Positions 1-11,249 of a stretch of 64,000 nt of DNA are shown piece after piece. Within the stretch, counting starts at the first letter, position 1. Each line of letters starts with the position of its first letter. Under the pieces are notes generated by a model, which was not told where the DNA came from, made no database searches, and saw nothing but the letters and a program-made list of their open reading frames with translations. The position numbers and the translations under genes were made by a program. Source of the DNA: Pseudomonas fluorescens. GTDB lineage: Bacteria > Pseudomonadota > Gammaproteobacteria > Pseudomonadales > Pseudomonadaceae. The stretch lies in the NCBI RefSeq assembly GCF_900215245.1, contig NZ_LT907842.1:4650001-4714000 (forward strand), written 5' to 3'.

Positions 1-788
1 GGGGTGTCCCACGAGCTGATCCAGAGCAAAGTGCTCGAAACCGCGAAGATGCTGCGCATCGAGAAATTCCTCCAGCGCCACCCGCTGGAACTCTCCGGTG
101 GCCAGCAGCAACGCACAGCCATGGCCCGTGCACTGGTCAAAGATGCCGAGTTGATCCTGTTCGATGAGCCACTGGTGAACCTGGACTACAAACTGCGCGA
201 AGAGCTGCGTCAGGAAATGCGCGAACTGTTCAAGGCTCGCCACACCATCGCCATCTATGCCACCACCGAGCCCAACGAGGCGCTGGCCTTGGGCGGCACC
301 ACCACCATCCTCCACGAAGGCCGGGTGATCCAAAGCGGCAAGGCCGCCGAGGTGTATCACCAGCCGCAGACCGTGCTGGCCGCCGAGCTGTTTTCCGAGC
401 CGCCGATCAACCTGATGCCGGGGCGTATCAGCGGCAATGAAGTGAGCTTTGCCAATGTCGTGCACTTCCCGCTGAACGTCGACCTGCGCCCCATCGGCGA
501 AGGCGAGTTCCGCTTTGGCGTGCGCCCCAGCCACATCAGCCTGGTGCCGAGCAATGACGACGACCTGGAGCTGGCGGTGACTGTGGAGGTCGCCGAGATC
601 AGCGGCTCGGAAACCTTCCTGCATGTGCGCAGCGAACATTTCCTGCTGGTGCTGCACCTGCCTGGGGTACACGAGTACGACGTTGACGCACCGATCCGCG
701 TGTATATCCCCACCCATAAACTGTTTGTGTTCGATGGTCAGGGCCGTTTGGTCCAGGCCCCCGGGCGCCGCGTGTCGAGGGTTGCCTG

Positions 789-789
<1 letters not shown>
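1..789 (+). CDS. glpS: Glycerol-type ABC importer, ATP-binding subunit (5' end outside window)
   Basis: This ATPase subunit would power uptake of glycerol or a related polyol at the inner membrane. The gene runs in from the left edge, so Walker A and the true start are missing; the first in-frame GTG (position 4) is only an artefact of the cut. Visible are the ABC signature ([15 protein letters not shown]), Walker B ([12 protein letters not shown]) and a C-terminal TOBE/MalK-like regulatory domain. The stop touches the next ATPase gene, so the two form a heterodimer pair in one operon. The gene order (two ATPases, two permeases, DUF2160 protein, large binding protein) matches the glpSTPQUV glycerol transporter described in Rhizobium. 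Substrate is inferred from that order. Confidence 0.8.
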
Positions 790-2749
<1,960 letters not shown>

Positions 2750-2759
2750 GGCTGCCAAC

Positions 2760-3575
<816 letters not shown>

Positions 3576-3586
3576 AGGAGTCGATG

Positions 3587-3859
3587 ATGGAATGGATGGC
3601 CTGGACCACCCCCACCGCGTTGTTCTTTGCGGCGATTGCCCTGTTGCTGGTGGGTATGACCACCTGGGAACTGCGTTCGCCGAGCATCCCGCGCCGTGGT
3701 TTGTTGCCGATCAGCACCACCCGTGGTGATCGCTTGTTTATCGGTCTTCTCGGCAGCGCCTACCTGCATCTGCTGGTGATCGGCGTAACCGGCTGGAGCA
3801 TCTGGGTGGCGACCGCGCTGTCCCTGGTGTGGCTGTTGTGTGTGATGCGTTGGGGCTAG
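3587..3859 (+). CDS. glpU: DUF2160-type small inner-membrane protein of the glycerol transporter operon
   Basis: This protein has about 90 residues, with two hydrophobic segments near the N-terminus (TALFFAAIALLLVGM) and in the second half (YLHLLVIGVTGWSIWVATAL). Two tandem ATG codons (3584 and 3587) follow AAAGGAG at 3574-3580. The second has the better 6-nt spacing and is chosen. It sits between the second permease and the binding protein, the position of glpU in the Rhizobium glycerol system, where its role is not well defined. It may be an accessory subunit of the transport complex. No catalytic motif is visible. Confidence 0.75.
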   Translation: MEWMAWTTPTALFFAAIALLLVGMTTWELRSPSIPRRGLLPISTTRGDRLFIGLLGSAYLHLLVIGVTGWSIWVATALSLVWLLCVMRWG

Positions 3860-3890
3860 TGCTCCGTGAATAAACAACCAGGAGGTCTCT

Positions 3891-5633
3891 ATGTTGAATA
3901 AAAACAATAAGCTGCGACATAGCATTTCATTGGCCGCCGTCATGGCCCTCAGCGGTTTGAGCGCTACGGCCTGGGCCGATGCGTATGAAGATGCCGCAAA
4001 AAAATGGATCGGCAGCGAATTCAAACCGTCCACGCTGACGGCCGATCAGCAGCTCGAAGAGTTGAAGTGGTTTATCAAGGCGTCGGAGCCGTTCCGTGGG
4101 ATGAAGATCAACGTGGTGTCGGAAACCCTCACCACCCACGAGTACGAATCCAAGGTGCTGGCCAAGGCCTTCAGCGAAATCACCGGCATCAAGCTGACCC
4201 ACGACCTGCTGCAGGAAGGCGACGTGGTGGAGAAGCTGCAAACCCAGATGCAGTCCGACAAGAATATCTATGACGGCTGGGTCAACGATTCCGACTTGAT
4301 CGGTACGCACTTTCGCTATGGCAAAACTGAATCCATCACCGACCTGATGGCCAATGAAGGCAAGGACTTCACCTCGCCGACCCTGGATATCAAAGACTTT
4401 ATCGGCATCTCGTTCACCACGGCGCCGGACGGCAAAATCTACCAATTGCCCGACCAGCAATTTGCCAACCTCTACTGGTTCCGCGCGGACTGGTTCGAGC
4501 GTCCGGAGCTGAAAGCCAAGTTCAAGGAAAAATATGGCTACGACCTCGGCGTGCCGGTGAACTGGTCGGCCTATGAAGACATCGCCAAATTCTTCAGTGA
4601 GGACGTCAAGGAGATCGACGGCAAGCGTATCTACGGGCACATGGACTACGGCAAGAAAGACCCGTCGCTGGGTTGGCGCTTCACCGATGCCTGGTTCTCC
4701 ATGGCCGGCGGAGGCGACAAAGGCCTGCCCAACGGTTTGCCGGTGGACGAATGGGGCATTCGCGTGGAGGACTGCCACCCGGTGGGCTCCAGCGTTACCC
4801 GTGGCGGCGATACCAACGGCCCGGCCGCCGTGTTTGCCACGCAAAAATACGTGGACTGGATGAAAGCCTACGCACCACCGGAAGCGGCGGGCATGACCTT
4901 CTCCGAATCCGGCCCGGTGCCGTCCCAAGGCAACATCGCCCAGCAAATTTTCTGGTACACCGCGTTCACCGCCGACATGACCAAACCGGGCTTGCCAGTG
5001 GTGAACGCCGATGGCACACCGAAATGGCGCATGGCCCCATCGCCCGTCGGGCCTTATTGGGAAAAGGGCATGAAGAAGGGGTATCAGGACGTGGGTTCCT
5101 GGACCTTCCTCAAATCGACACCCGAGAAGCAAAAACTCGCGGCCTGGCTCTATGCGCAGTTCGTGACGTCGAAAACAGTGTCACTGAAAAAAACCATCGT
5201 GGGCCTGACGCCGATTCGTGAGTCCGACATCAACTCCCAGGCCATGACCGACCTGGCGCCCAAACTCGGCGGCCTGGTGGAGTTCTACCGCAGCCCGGCC
5301 CGGGTGGAGTGGACCCCGACCGGCACCAATGTGCCGGACTATCCACGCCTGGCGCAACTGTGGTGGAGCAACATCGCGGCCGCCGCCAGCGGCGAGAAAA
5401 CCCCGCAACAGGCGCTGGACAACCTGGCCAAGGAACAGGACGCGATCATGACGCGCCTGGAACGCTCCAAGGTGCAGCCGGTGTGTGGCCCGAAAATGAA
5501 CCCCGAGCGTGATGCCCAATACTGGTTTGACCAACCGGGTGCGCCGAAGCCTAAGCTGGCGAATGAAAAGCCTAAAGGTGAAACCGTGGCTTATGGTGAT
5601 CTGTTGAAGCAGTGGGAGGCGGCGCGTAAGTAA
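3891..5633 (+). CDS. glpV: Glycerol-type ABC importer, periplasmic solute-binding protein
   Basis: This periplasmic solute-binding protein has 580 residues. The signal peptide ends near residue 29 (LSGLSATAWA, then DAYEDAAKK). It is large for the family, but this length is usual for the GlpV-type glycerol binders. The start follows a strong AGGAGG site 7 nt upstream. Family-1 solute-binding features include the repeated aromatic core (WRFTDAWFSMAGGGDKGLP) and a long C-terminal region unlike that of maltose binders. It is last in the operon, about 30 bp after the DUF2160 gene, with its own strong ribosome binding site, as expected for a protein needed in excess over the membrane complex. A rho-independent terminator follows. 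Confidence 0.85.
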   Translation: MLNKNNKLRHSISLAAVMALSGLSATAWADAYEDAAKKWIGSEFKPSTLTADQQLEELKWFIKASEPFRGMKINVVSETLTTHEYESKVLAKAFSEITGIKLTHDLLQEGDVVEKLQTQMQSDKNIYDGWVNDSDLIGTHFRYGKTESITDLMANEGKDFTSPTLDIKDFIGISFTTAPDGKIYQLPDQQFANLYWFRADWFERPELKAKFKEKYGYDLGVPVNWSAYEDIAKFFSEDVKEIDGKRIYGHMDYGKKDPSLGWRFTDAWFSMAGGGDKGLPNGLPVDEWGIRVEDCHPVGSSVTRGGDTNGPAAVFATQKYVDWMKAYAPPEAAGMTFSESGPVPSQGNIAQQIFWYTAFTADMTKPGLPVVNADGTPKWRMAPSPVGPYWEKGMKKGYQDVGSWTFLKSTPEKQKLAAWLYAQFVTSKTVSLKKTIVGLTPIRESDINSQAMTDLAPKLGGLVEFYRSPARVEWTPTGTNVPDYPRLAQLWWSNIAAAASGEKTPQQALDNLAKEQDAIMTRLERSKVQPVCGPKMNPERDAQYWFDQPGAPKPKLANEKPKGETVAYGDLLKQWEAARK

Positions 5634-5651
5634 TCACGGGTTCGTGATCAC

Positions 5652-5678
5652 AAAACGGCACGCTTGCGTGCCGTTTTT
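5652..5678 (+). terminator. Rho-independent terminator of the glycerol transporter operon
   Basis: AAAACGGCACGC, a TTG loop, then GCGTGCCGTTTTT forms a GC-rich stem followed by a T run. It lies 19 nt after the stop of the binding-protein gene. The A run on the left could also let it act on transcripts arriving from the opposite strand. Confidence 0.9.
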
Positions 5679-5715
5679 CAGGTTTAGAACGGATGACTGG
5701 TCCGTTTAAGGGGCA

Positions 5716-6054
5716 TTACTGAGAGGCGGGTGGGATATTGACGGGGCCGTAGCCATTGCCCGATTGCAGATCCCGGATTGTCATATCCCAGGTCGAACCC
5801 TTGGACGTCAGATGATACACATGATTTCTCTTTAGATAATGGATGGTATCAGGCGCGTAGCCAGTAATGTTCGTCGTCGTGAGTTCTCCGTTCTGACAGT
5901 CTTGGGTAACGATCAAAACCGTTGCACCAGGCCGGGCGTTTGGAAGAACCCTAAAGCGTCCCATCATGGTGGCCAGTAGAGCAATTACAGTCACATCGTC
6001 CGCACCGGCGAGGTCACCGGAAATGTCGCCTTGAGTGCCATATTTCAAAGTCAT
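5716..6054 (-). CDS. Hypothetical protein
   Basis: I do not recognise this 112-residue protein. The ATG at 6054 is preferred over upstream TTG and ATG codons because AAGGA sits 8 nt before it. No signal peptide or long membrane segment is visible. The sequence is hydrophobic in the N-terminal third (DVTVIALLATMMGRF) and polar after that, with one cysteine (VTQDCQNG). It is convergent with the glycerol operon. The local base composition is lower in GC than in the neighbouring genes, and the upstream 150 bp are AT-rich, which may indicate recent acquisition. Confidence 0.55.
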   Translation of the reverse strand: MTLKYGTQGDISGDLAGADDVTVIALLATMMGRFRVLPNARPGATVLIVTQDCQNGELTTTNITGYAPDTIHYLKRNHVYHLTSKGSTWDMTIRDLQSGNGYGPVNIPPASQ

Positions 6055-6239
6055 TTTGATCATCCTTAATTGAGTGAGCAATTATTCAGGCGCTGGTCGG
6101 GCTGTCTAGAAAGTTACGGCCTGAATGGACTGAAAATAAGGCAGGACGAATAGGTTTCATACTGTGAGAATTGACAGTTTTTTATACTGCTTGGTAAGTA
6201 GAGCAGTGCTTTTTATTTCTGAAGAGTTCTCGAGTGGGT

Positions 6240-6668
6240 TCAACTCGCCTGCGGCTGAACCAGCAACTGCCCATCCACATCCTTGACCAGCTCACTGGCC
6301 AGAAACAGCGGCGTCAGGCGCTTGTGCAACTGCGGTTCAACAAACTCCTTCACCGTCTCCAGCAGCAATACACCACTGAGCGGCAGCTCGGCTTTGGTGT
6401 ACGACAACCATGCTTTTTTCAGCGCCATCAACACATCACTGCCCGCCGTAGAGGCGAAGCGGCGGTGGCTGGGTTTACCGTCGAAGTGGAAGGTGTGCTG
6501 GAACGCATAGCCGGTCTCATCGCCGTTGGCCGCGGCGCAACGTACGCAGGTGCACGGGCCGTCGCCAAAGGCGCTGCGCAGGTAGGCGTTGAAGTCCACC
6601 ACGGGCTTGAGTGACAGGCGCTTATCCACCTCGAACAGGTCCCCGGTCATTTTATCGTCAGTGTTCAA
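6240..6668 (-). CDS. Hypothetical protein with a Cys cluster
   Basis: This 142-residue protein belongs to no family I can name. It looks soluble, with no signal peptide. A short cysteine cluster (GPCTCVRCAAANGDE, about residues 37-51) gives a CxCxxC pattern that could bind a metal or form a disulfide. The C-terminal half is helical and ends LVKDVDGQLLVQPQAS. The start MNTDDKMTGDLF is the first ATG; an alternative is the Met six codons later. The gene stands alone, with AT-rich non-coding DNA on both sides. Confidence 0.55.
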   Translation of the reverse strand: MNTDDKMTGDLFEVDKRLSLKPVVDFNAYLRSAFGDGPCTCVRCAAANGDETGYAFQHTFHFDGKPSHRRFASTAGSDVLMALKKAWLSYTKAELPLSGVLLLETVKEFVEPQLHKRLTPLFLASELVKDVDGQLLVQPQAS

Positions 6669-6834
6669 CGTTCATCTCCTCGCAGGTCGGCAGGTGTCTT
6701 TCAAAGCGCGGCACAATAACAGCCACGCGGTTTTTTGGGGATAATTTGCATAACAATAGATCCCGATATTCTTTTCCAGTCTTAAACATCGCCGCTAGGC
6801 TTCATCACCTTCTCGAAAACGCGGCAGATTCCCC

Positions 6835-7848
6835 ATGACTTTCAAGTGTTCCTCCTTGACCCTGCTGGCCGCGTCCCTGGCGGCCGCGAGTACGCTGCTC
6901 AGCCCTGGCGCCCAGGCCGAGGGCAAAATCAGCATCGCTCAACAATTCGGTATCGGTTACTTGATTCTCGATGTGGTGCGCGACCAGCACCTGATCGAAA
7001 AACACGGCAAGGCGCAGGGCCTGGATATCCAGGTGGAGTGGAACAGCATTTCCGGCGCCACCGCGATGAATGAATCGCTGCTGGCTGGTGCGCTGGACGT
7101 GGTGTCGGCTGGTGTGCCGCCGATGCTGACCTTGTGGGACCGCACCAAGGGCAAGCAGAACGTCAAGGCCATCGCGTCGTTAGGCTCGATGCCCAACTAC
7201 CTGCTGACCAACAACCCTAATGTGAAGACCCTTAACGATTTCACCGAGAAAGACCGCATTGCTGTGCCGGCCGCAGGCGTGGGCTTCCAGTCACGCACGT
7301 TGCAGATTGAAACCGCCAAGCAGTTTGGTGCGGCCAACTATAAGAAGTTCGACGACATCTCCATCAGTCTGGCTCATCCGGATGCCACGGCCGCGTTGAT
7401 TGCCGGTGGTTCGGAGATCAATTCGCACTTTTCCAGCCCGCCGTTCCAGTACCAGGAATTGTTAAACCCCAACGTGCACAAGGTGCTCAGTTCCTACGAC
7501 ATTCTGGGCGGGCAGGCGTCGTTCAACGTGCTGTACACCACGCAGAAGTTTCACGATGAAAACCCCAAGACCTACCAGGCGTTCTACGATGCCCTGGCCG
7601 AGGCCGAGCAGATCATCAAAGCCGACAAACCTGCCGCCGCCAAAACGTACATCCGTGTAGAAGAATCCAAGCTGCCGTTGGACCTGGTGGAGAAAATCGT
7701 CCAGGACCCGGAAATCGACTTCACCATCGTGCCGCAGCGCACCTATATCTACGCCGAGAAGTTGCAGGAATTGGGTGTATTGAAAAACAAAGCGGCGAGC
7801 TGGAAGGATTACTTCTTTGAAGAGGCCCATGGCGGGAATGGCAGCTGA
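6835..7848 (+). CDS. Orphan ABC-type NMT1/SsuA-like substrate-binding protein
   Basis: This periplasmic binding protein (337 residues) has a clear signal peptide ending LLSPGAQA at about residue 28. The sequence fits the NMT1/SsuA/TauA class (nitrate, sulfonate, taurine, thiamine precursor): AGALDVVSAGVPPMLTLWDRTKG, then the lobe-switch region DRIAVPAAGVGFQSRTLQ. No permease or ATPase is adjacent, so it must share a membrane complex encoded elsewhere. The ligand cannot be read from the sequence; an organosulfur or nitrogenous small molecule is the usual choice. Confidence 0.75.
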   Translation: MTFKCSSLTLLAASLAAASTLLSPGAQAEGKISIAQQFGIGYLILDVVRDQHLIEKHGKAQGLDIQVEWNSISGATAMNESLLAGALDVVSAGVPPMLTLWDRTKGKQNVKAIASLGSMPNYLLTNNPNVKTLNDFTEKDRIAVPAAGVGFQSRTLQIETAKQFGAANYKKFDDISISLAHPDATAALIAGGSEINSHFSSPPFQYQELLNPNVHKVLSSYDILGGQASFNVLYTTQKFHDENPKTYQAFYDALAEAEQIIKADKPAAAKTYIRVEESKLPLDLVEKIVQDPEIDFTIVPQRTYIYAEKLQELGVLKNKAASWKDYFFEEAHGGNGS

Positions 7849-7903
7849 GTCACCTGCTTGACTTGAAATACGCACAACTTGTGGGAGCTTCGTCGTCTAA
7901 GAG

Positions 7904-8692
7904 TCAGCGAAAGAATTCACCCGGTGTGGCATCAAACTGCTGGCGAAACGCATTGATAAACGCCGATGTCGATTCATAGCCACACGCCAATGCCACATCC
8001 GTCACGCGCTCGCCTTGTTCCAGGGCGGGCAGGGCGCTCAGCAGTCGCAGGCGCTGGCGCCAGGCGCGAAAGGTCAGGCCGGTGTCACTCAGGAACAACC
8101 GGCTGAGGGTTTTCTCGCTGACCCCCAGCTTCTGGCTCCACGCCCCCAACGTCGTCTGCTGCTCCGGGTGCAGGTTCAGGCTGCGATAAATCTGCCGCAG
8201 CCGCGCGTCATGGGGCAACGGCAACATCAAGTCCACCTGCGGCGCGGCGGCAAGTTGGTCCAGCACCACTTGGGCCAGGCGCCCGTCGGGCCCATTTTCG
8301 GCATATTCCACCGGCAGTTTGCTGAAACTGCGAATCAACTCGCGCAACAAACTGCTCACCTCCAGCACCTGGCAACGCTCTGCCGCCCAGGTGGTAACGC
8401 TGCAATCGAGGTACAGGCTGCGCATTTCCGTGTGCGGCGAACTGAACACCCGGTGCGGCATGCCCGCCGGAATCCACACCGCGCGCTGGGGCGGTGCGAC
8501 GAAACGGCCGACACTGGTCTGGATCTCCAGCACCCCGGAAATCGCGTAGGACAATTGCACCCACGGGTGACTGTGCCGGCGCGTCAGCGCCCGGTTGGGC
8601 AGTGATTCAGTGCGCCCATACACCGGGCGTGGCAGGCTGGAAAGCCCCGGCACACTGCGTCGAACCGTCTTGTCATGTCCTTTAGGAGGCAT
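7904..8692 (-). CDS. AraC-family transcriptional regulator with N-terminal cupin domain
   Basis: This regulator has 262 residues. The N-terminal half is an AraC-type cupin (LTRRHSHPWVQLSYAISG, then WIPAGMPHRVFSS). The C-terminal hundred residues form the double helix-turn-helix (TLGAWSQKLGVSEKTLSRLF and RVTDVALACGYESTSAFINAF). It is transcribed divergently from the bile-acid-symporter-family gene at 8778, with about 85 bp between, so it probably controls that exporter or importer and possibly itself. The inducer is unknown. Confidence 0.85.
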   Translation of the reverse strand: MPPKGHDKTVRRSVPGLSSLPRPVYGRTESLPNRALTRRHSHPWVQLSYAISGVLEIQTSVGRFVAPPQRAVWIPAGMPHRVFSSPHTEMRSLYLDCSVTTWAAERCQVLEVSSLLRELIRSFSKLPVEYAENGPDGRLAQVVLDQLAAAPQVDLMLPLPHDARLRQIYRSLNLHPEQQTTLGAWSQKLGVSEKTLSRLFLSDTGLTFRAWRQRLRLLSALPALEQGERVTDVALACGYESTSAFINAFRQQFDATPGEFFR

Positions 8693-8777
8693 TTACTGGC
8701 TCATTGGCGTTAGTCGGTAACAAGCCATTACGTTAGAGTCGCGACGATGCTCTTGGCAACCCCTGGAAGATTTGCTT

Positions 8778-9776
8778 ATGACCCGCCCGCGTTTTCTGCC
8801 CGATAACTTCACCCTGACCCTGATCGGCACGGTGATCCTCGCTTCCCTGCTGCCCGCCAGTGGTCAAACCGCTGTGGCCTTTGGCTGGGTGACCAACCTG
8901 GCCATCGCGCTGCTGTTTTTCCTGCACGGCGCCAAGCTGTCGCGCCAGGCCATCGTCGCCGGTGCCGGCCACTGGCGCCTGCATTTGCTGGTGTTCAGCC
9001 TGACCTTCGTGCTGTTCCCGTTGCTGGGCCTGGCGCTCAAGCCGCTGCTCTCGCCACTGATCGGCAACGACCTGTACATGGGCATGCTTTACCTGTGTGC
9101 GCTGCCGGCCACCGTGCAATCGGCGATTGCCTTCACCTCCTTGGCGCGCGGCAATATCCCGGCGGCGATTTGCAGCGCGGCGGCCTCCAGCCTGTTCGGC
9201 ATTTTTCTTACGCCGTTGTTGGTGACGCTGTTGCTCAACGTGCACGGCGATGCGGGCTCCACCGTCGACGCGATCCTGAAAATCAGCGTGCAGCTGTTGC
9301 TGCCCTTTGTGGCCGGGCAGATCGCCCGGCGCTGGATTGGCGAGTGGGTCGGCCGCAATAAATCCTGGCTGAAGTTTGTCGACCAAGGGTCGATCCTGCT
9401 GGTGGTGTACGGGGCGTTCAGCGAAGCGGTCAACGAAGGCATTTGGCACCAGATCCCACTGTGGGAACTCGGCGGCCTGGTGGTGGCGTGCTGTGTGTTG
9501 CTGGCGTTGGTGCTGGTCGCGTCCACCGTGCTCGGCAAGGCTTTCGGCTTTAGCCAGGAAGACCGCATCACCATCCTGTTCTGCGGCTCGAAGAAAAGCC
9601 TGGCGACGGGCGTGCCGATGGCCCAGGTGCTGTTTGCCGGGGCGACCATGGGCGTGTTGATTCTGCCGCTGATGTTATTTCACCAGATCCAGTTGATGGT
9701 GTGTGCGGCGCTGGCCCAGCGCTATGCCAGACGGCCGGAAAGCATTCCAGAACTGATGGCGCAGGTGGATCCGTGA
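8778..9776 (+). CDS. Bile acid:sodium symporter family (YfeH-like) transporter
   Basis: This inner-membrane transporter (332 residues) has about ten membrane segments throughout. The ATG at 8778 is chosen because GGAAGA precedes it by about 7 nt; the upstream in-frame TTG has no spacing advantage. Family features include FFLHGAKLSRQAIVAG, LPATVQSAIAFTSLARGN and FCGSKKSLATGVPMAQVLF, typical of the SBF-like YfeH branch, whose substrates are mostly undefined. It is divergent from the AraC regulator. Bile acids are an unlikely natural substrate in a Pseudomonas. Confidence 0.85.
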   Translation: MTRPRFLPDNFTLTLIGTVILASLLPASGQTAVAFGWVTNLAIALLFFLHGAKLSRQAIVAGAGHWRLHLLVFSLTFVLFPLLGLALKPLLSPLIGNDLYMGMLYLCALPATVQSAIAFTSLARGNIPAAICSAAASSLFGIFLTPLLVTLLLNVHGDAGSTVDAILKISVQLLLPFVAGQIARRWIGEWVGRNKSWLKFVDQGSILLVVYGAFSEAVNEGIWHQIPLWELGGLVVACCVLLALVLVASTVLGKAFGFSQEDRITILFCGSKKSLATGVPMAQVLFAGATMGVLILPLMLFHQIQLMVCAALAQRYARRPESIPELMAQVDP

Positions 9777-9802
9777 TCCGCGTATGCCGGTAAGGTTTTT
9801 TT

Positions 9803-9820
9803 GCTAGGAAATTTCCTACA
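9803..9820. promoter_or_regulatory. Palindromic operator candidate, copy 1 (upstream of RocR-like gene)
   Basis: The 18-bp sequence GCTAGGAAATTTCCTACA contains the perfect 14-bp palindrome TAGGAAATTTCCTA (9805-9818). The identical 18 bp recur at 15593-15610 upstream of the fimbrial operon. The half-sites resemble the enterobacterial RcsB box (TAAGAATATTCCTA). The locus encodes a NarL/RcsB-type response regulator at 11250, the natural candidate to bind here. The site lies about 85 bp upstream of the EAL gene start. Confidence 0.65.
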
Positions 9821-9903
9821 GATCGACAGGATGCTTCCTTCTTAGGATCGGATTGTTCCTGGTCATTATCACCCACTTCGCTTTTGCAAAGTGGTTGATA
9901 AGC

Positions 9904-11112
9904 ATGGCTCACCTCCGCATCCTCGTTTTGGAAAGCCAACGCTTTCAGCGCAGTGTTCTGATCAAGATGCTTGATCGGCTGGGGCTGCCCACTGTGCTGC
10001 AGGCCAGCGACGTCGAACACGCCATGGCGCAAATGCAGGCGTGCGGCGGGGTCGACATCGTGCTCTGTGACGTGGCCGACCGGAGTCTTGACTGCCTGGA
10101 CTTCCTGCAACGCGTCAGACGGGCAGGCCTGGCGCGTGCAGTGGTGTTTTGCAGTGAGCTCCATCCCGCGTTGCGCCGCGCCGTGGTGCATATGCGTTGT
10201 CTGTCCGGTCTGCACGTGCTGGGTGTATTGAGCCAGCCATTGCAGCTGCGCGCCCTGCGCCAGTTATTGCGCGGCTATTGCCAGCGGCCGACGGCGTCGC
10301 TGCGTCCGTCTGCCTCCAGGGCCTTGCCCACTGAGCAGGAAATTCATCGAGGCCTGGCCCTGGGTGAGTTTCGTGCCTGGTTTCAGCCCAAATTCATGCT
10401 GGGCACCGGGCGCCTCGCGGGGGTAGAGGTGTTGGTGCGCTGGGAGCATCCAACCCGCGGTGTGCTGTTGCCGGCGGAGTTTCTGGCTGCCGTACTGGCC
10501 TACGATTTGATCGACCAGATGTTCATGCAACTTTTGGAGCAAGGCCTGAGCCTGCTTGGGGTGTTGCGTCGTCAGCAGATCCAGCTCGAACTGGCGTTCA
10601 ACCTGCACGCTTCGCAATTGCTCAACAACGAGTTGATGGGGCATATCCAGCAGGCGTTGCTGCGCCATGGCCTTCCCGGCTCGACGCTGTTGTTCGAGCT
10701 GGCGGAAAACGGTCTGCTGGATATCTCACCGCGAATCCAGGAAAACCTGCTGCGGCTGCGCATGCTCGGCTGCGGCCTGGCTATCGATGACTTTGGCATG
10801 GGCTTTTCATCGCTCAAGCTGCTTTGCCAACTGCCCTTCAATCAACTCAAGCTCGACGGCGAGTTTGTTCGCCATATTGGCGAACCGCTCAGTCAGGCCA
10901 TGGTCGCCAGTACGTTGGCATTGGCGCGCTCGCTGGACATGAGCTTGGTGATCGAGGGCATCGGCACTCAGCGCGCCCATGAAGGTGTGTTGGCCCTGGG
11001 GTGTGAAATCGGCCAGGGGTTTTACCTGGCGCGGCCAATGGCGGGGCATCGGCTGCTGGTGTGGCTGGAAACACACCTTGCGAGTCAGCGCGTGGGGTTG
11101 GATAACGTCTGA
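9904..11112 (+). CDS. RocR-like protein: degenerate receiver plus EAL phosphodiesterase domain
   Basis: This 402-residue protein should hydrolyse c-di-GMP. The receiver-like region covers about 1-120 and the EAL domain about 145-390. The EAL domain keeps E175 (EVLVR), N233, E265, D295/D296 (IDDFGMGFSS), K316, E351 and Q371, but the second Glu of the usual EGVET motif is Gly (EGIGT, G354). The receiver keeps the acceptor-type D56, but the acidic pair is E10-S11 and the conserved Lys is Gln (LSQPLQ, Q111), so normal phosphorylation looks impaired. The ATG at 9904 is chosen by alignment with the paralogue at 20951; its ribosome binding site is weak. It is followed by the RocA-like and RocS-like genes. 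Confidence 0.85.
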   Translation: MAHLRILVLESQRFQRSVLIKMLDRLGLPTVLQASDVEHAMAQMQACGGVDIVLCDVADRSLDCLDFLQRVRRAGLARAVVFCSELHPALRRAVVHMRCLSGLHVLGVLSQPLQLRALRQLLRGYCQRPTASLRPSASRALPTEQEIHRGLALGEFRAWFQPKFMLGTGRLAGVEVLVRWEHPTRGVLLPAEFLAAVLAYDLIDQMFMQLLEQGLSLLGVLRRQQIQLELAFNLHASQLLNNELMGHIQQALLRHGLPGSTLLFELAENGLLDISPRIQENLLRLRMLGCGLAIDDFGMGFSSLKLLCQLPFNQLKLDGEFVRHIGEPLSQAMVASTLALARSLDMSLVIEGIGTQRAHEGVLALGCEIGQGFYLARPMAGHRLLVWLETHLASQRVGLDNV

Positions 11113-11249
11113 GGTCGTCCAGATATTCTCTACACTTGAATCGCGCTCGTGTATTTTGAGCGGGGTATTGATCGATCACTTTTTCCACTGCTTTATGCGA
11201 CGGGTCTAAGCACACTCGGCGCGTTTCGGTGTGTCTCGCAGAGGTAGTT

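Noticed and set aside
3927..5132. Long minus-strand frame (401 codons)
   Set aside because: It is antisense to the binding-protein gene, and its His/Gly/Val-rich, low-complexity translation is typical of a shadow frame in GC-rich DNA.
11119..11136. Sequence CCAGATATTCTCTACA before the response regulator as another operator copy
   Set aside because: Only 10 of 16 positions match the operator and it is not palindromic, so it cannot be told from chance.
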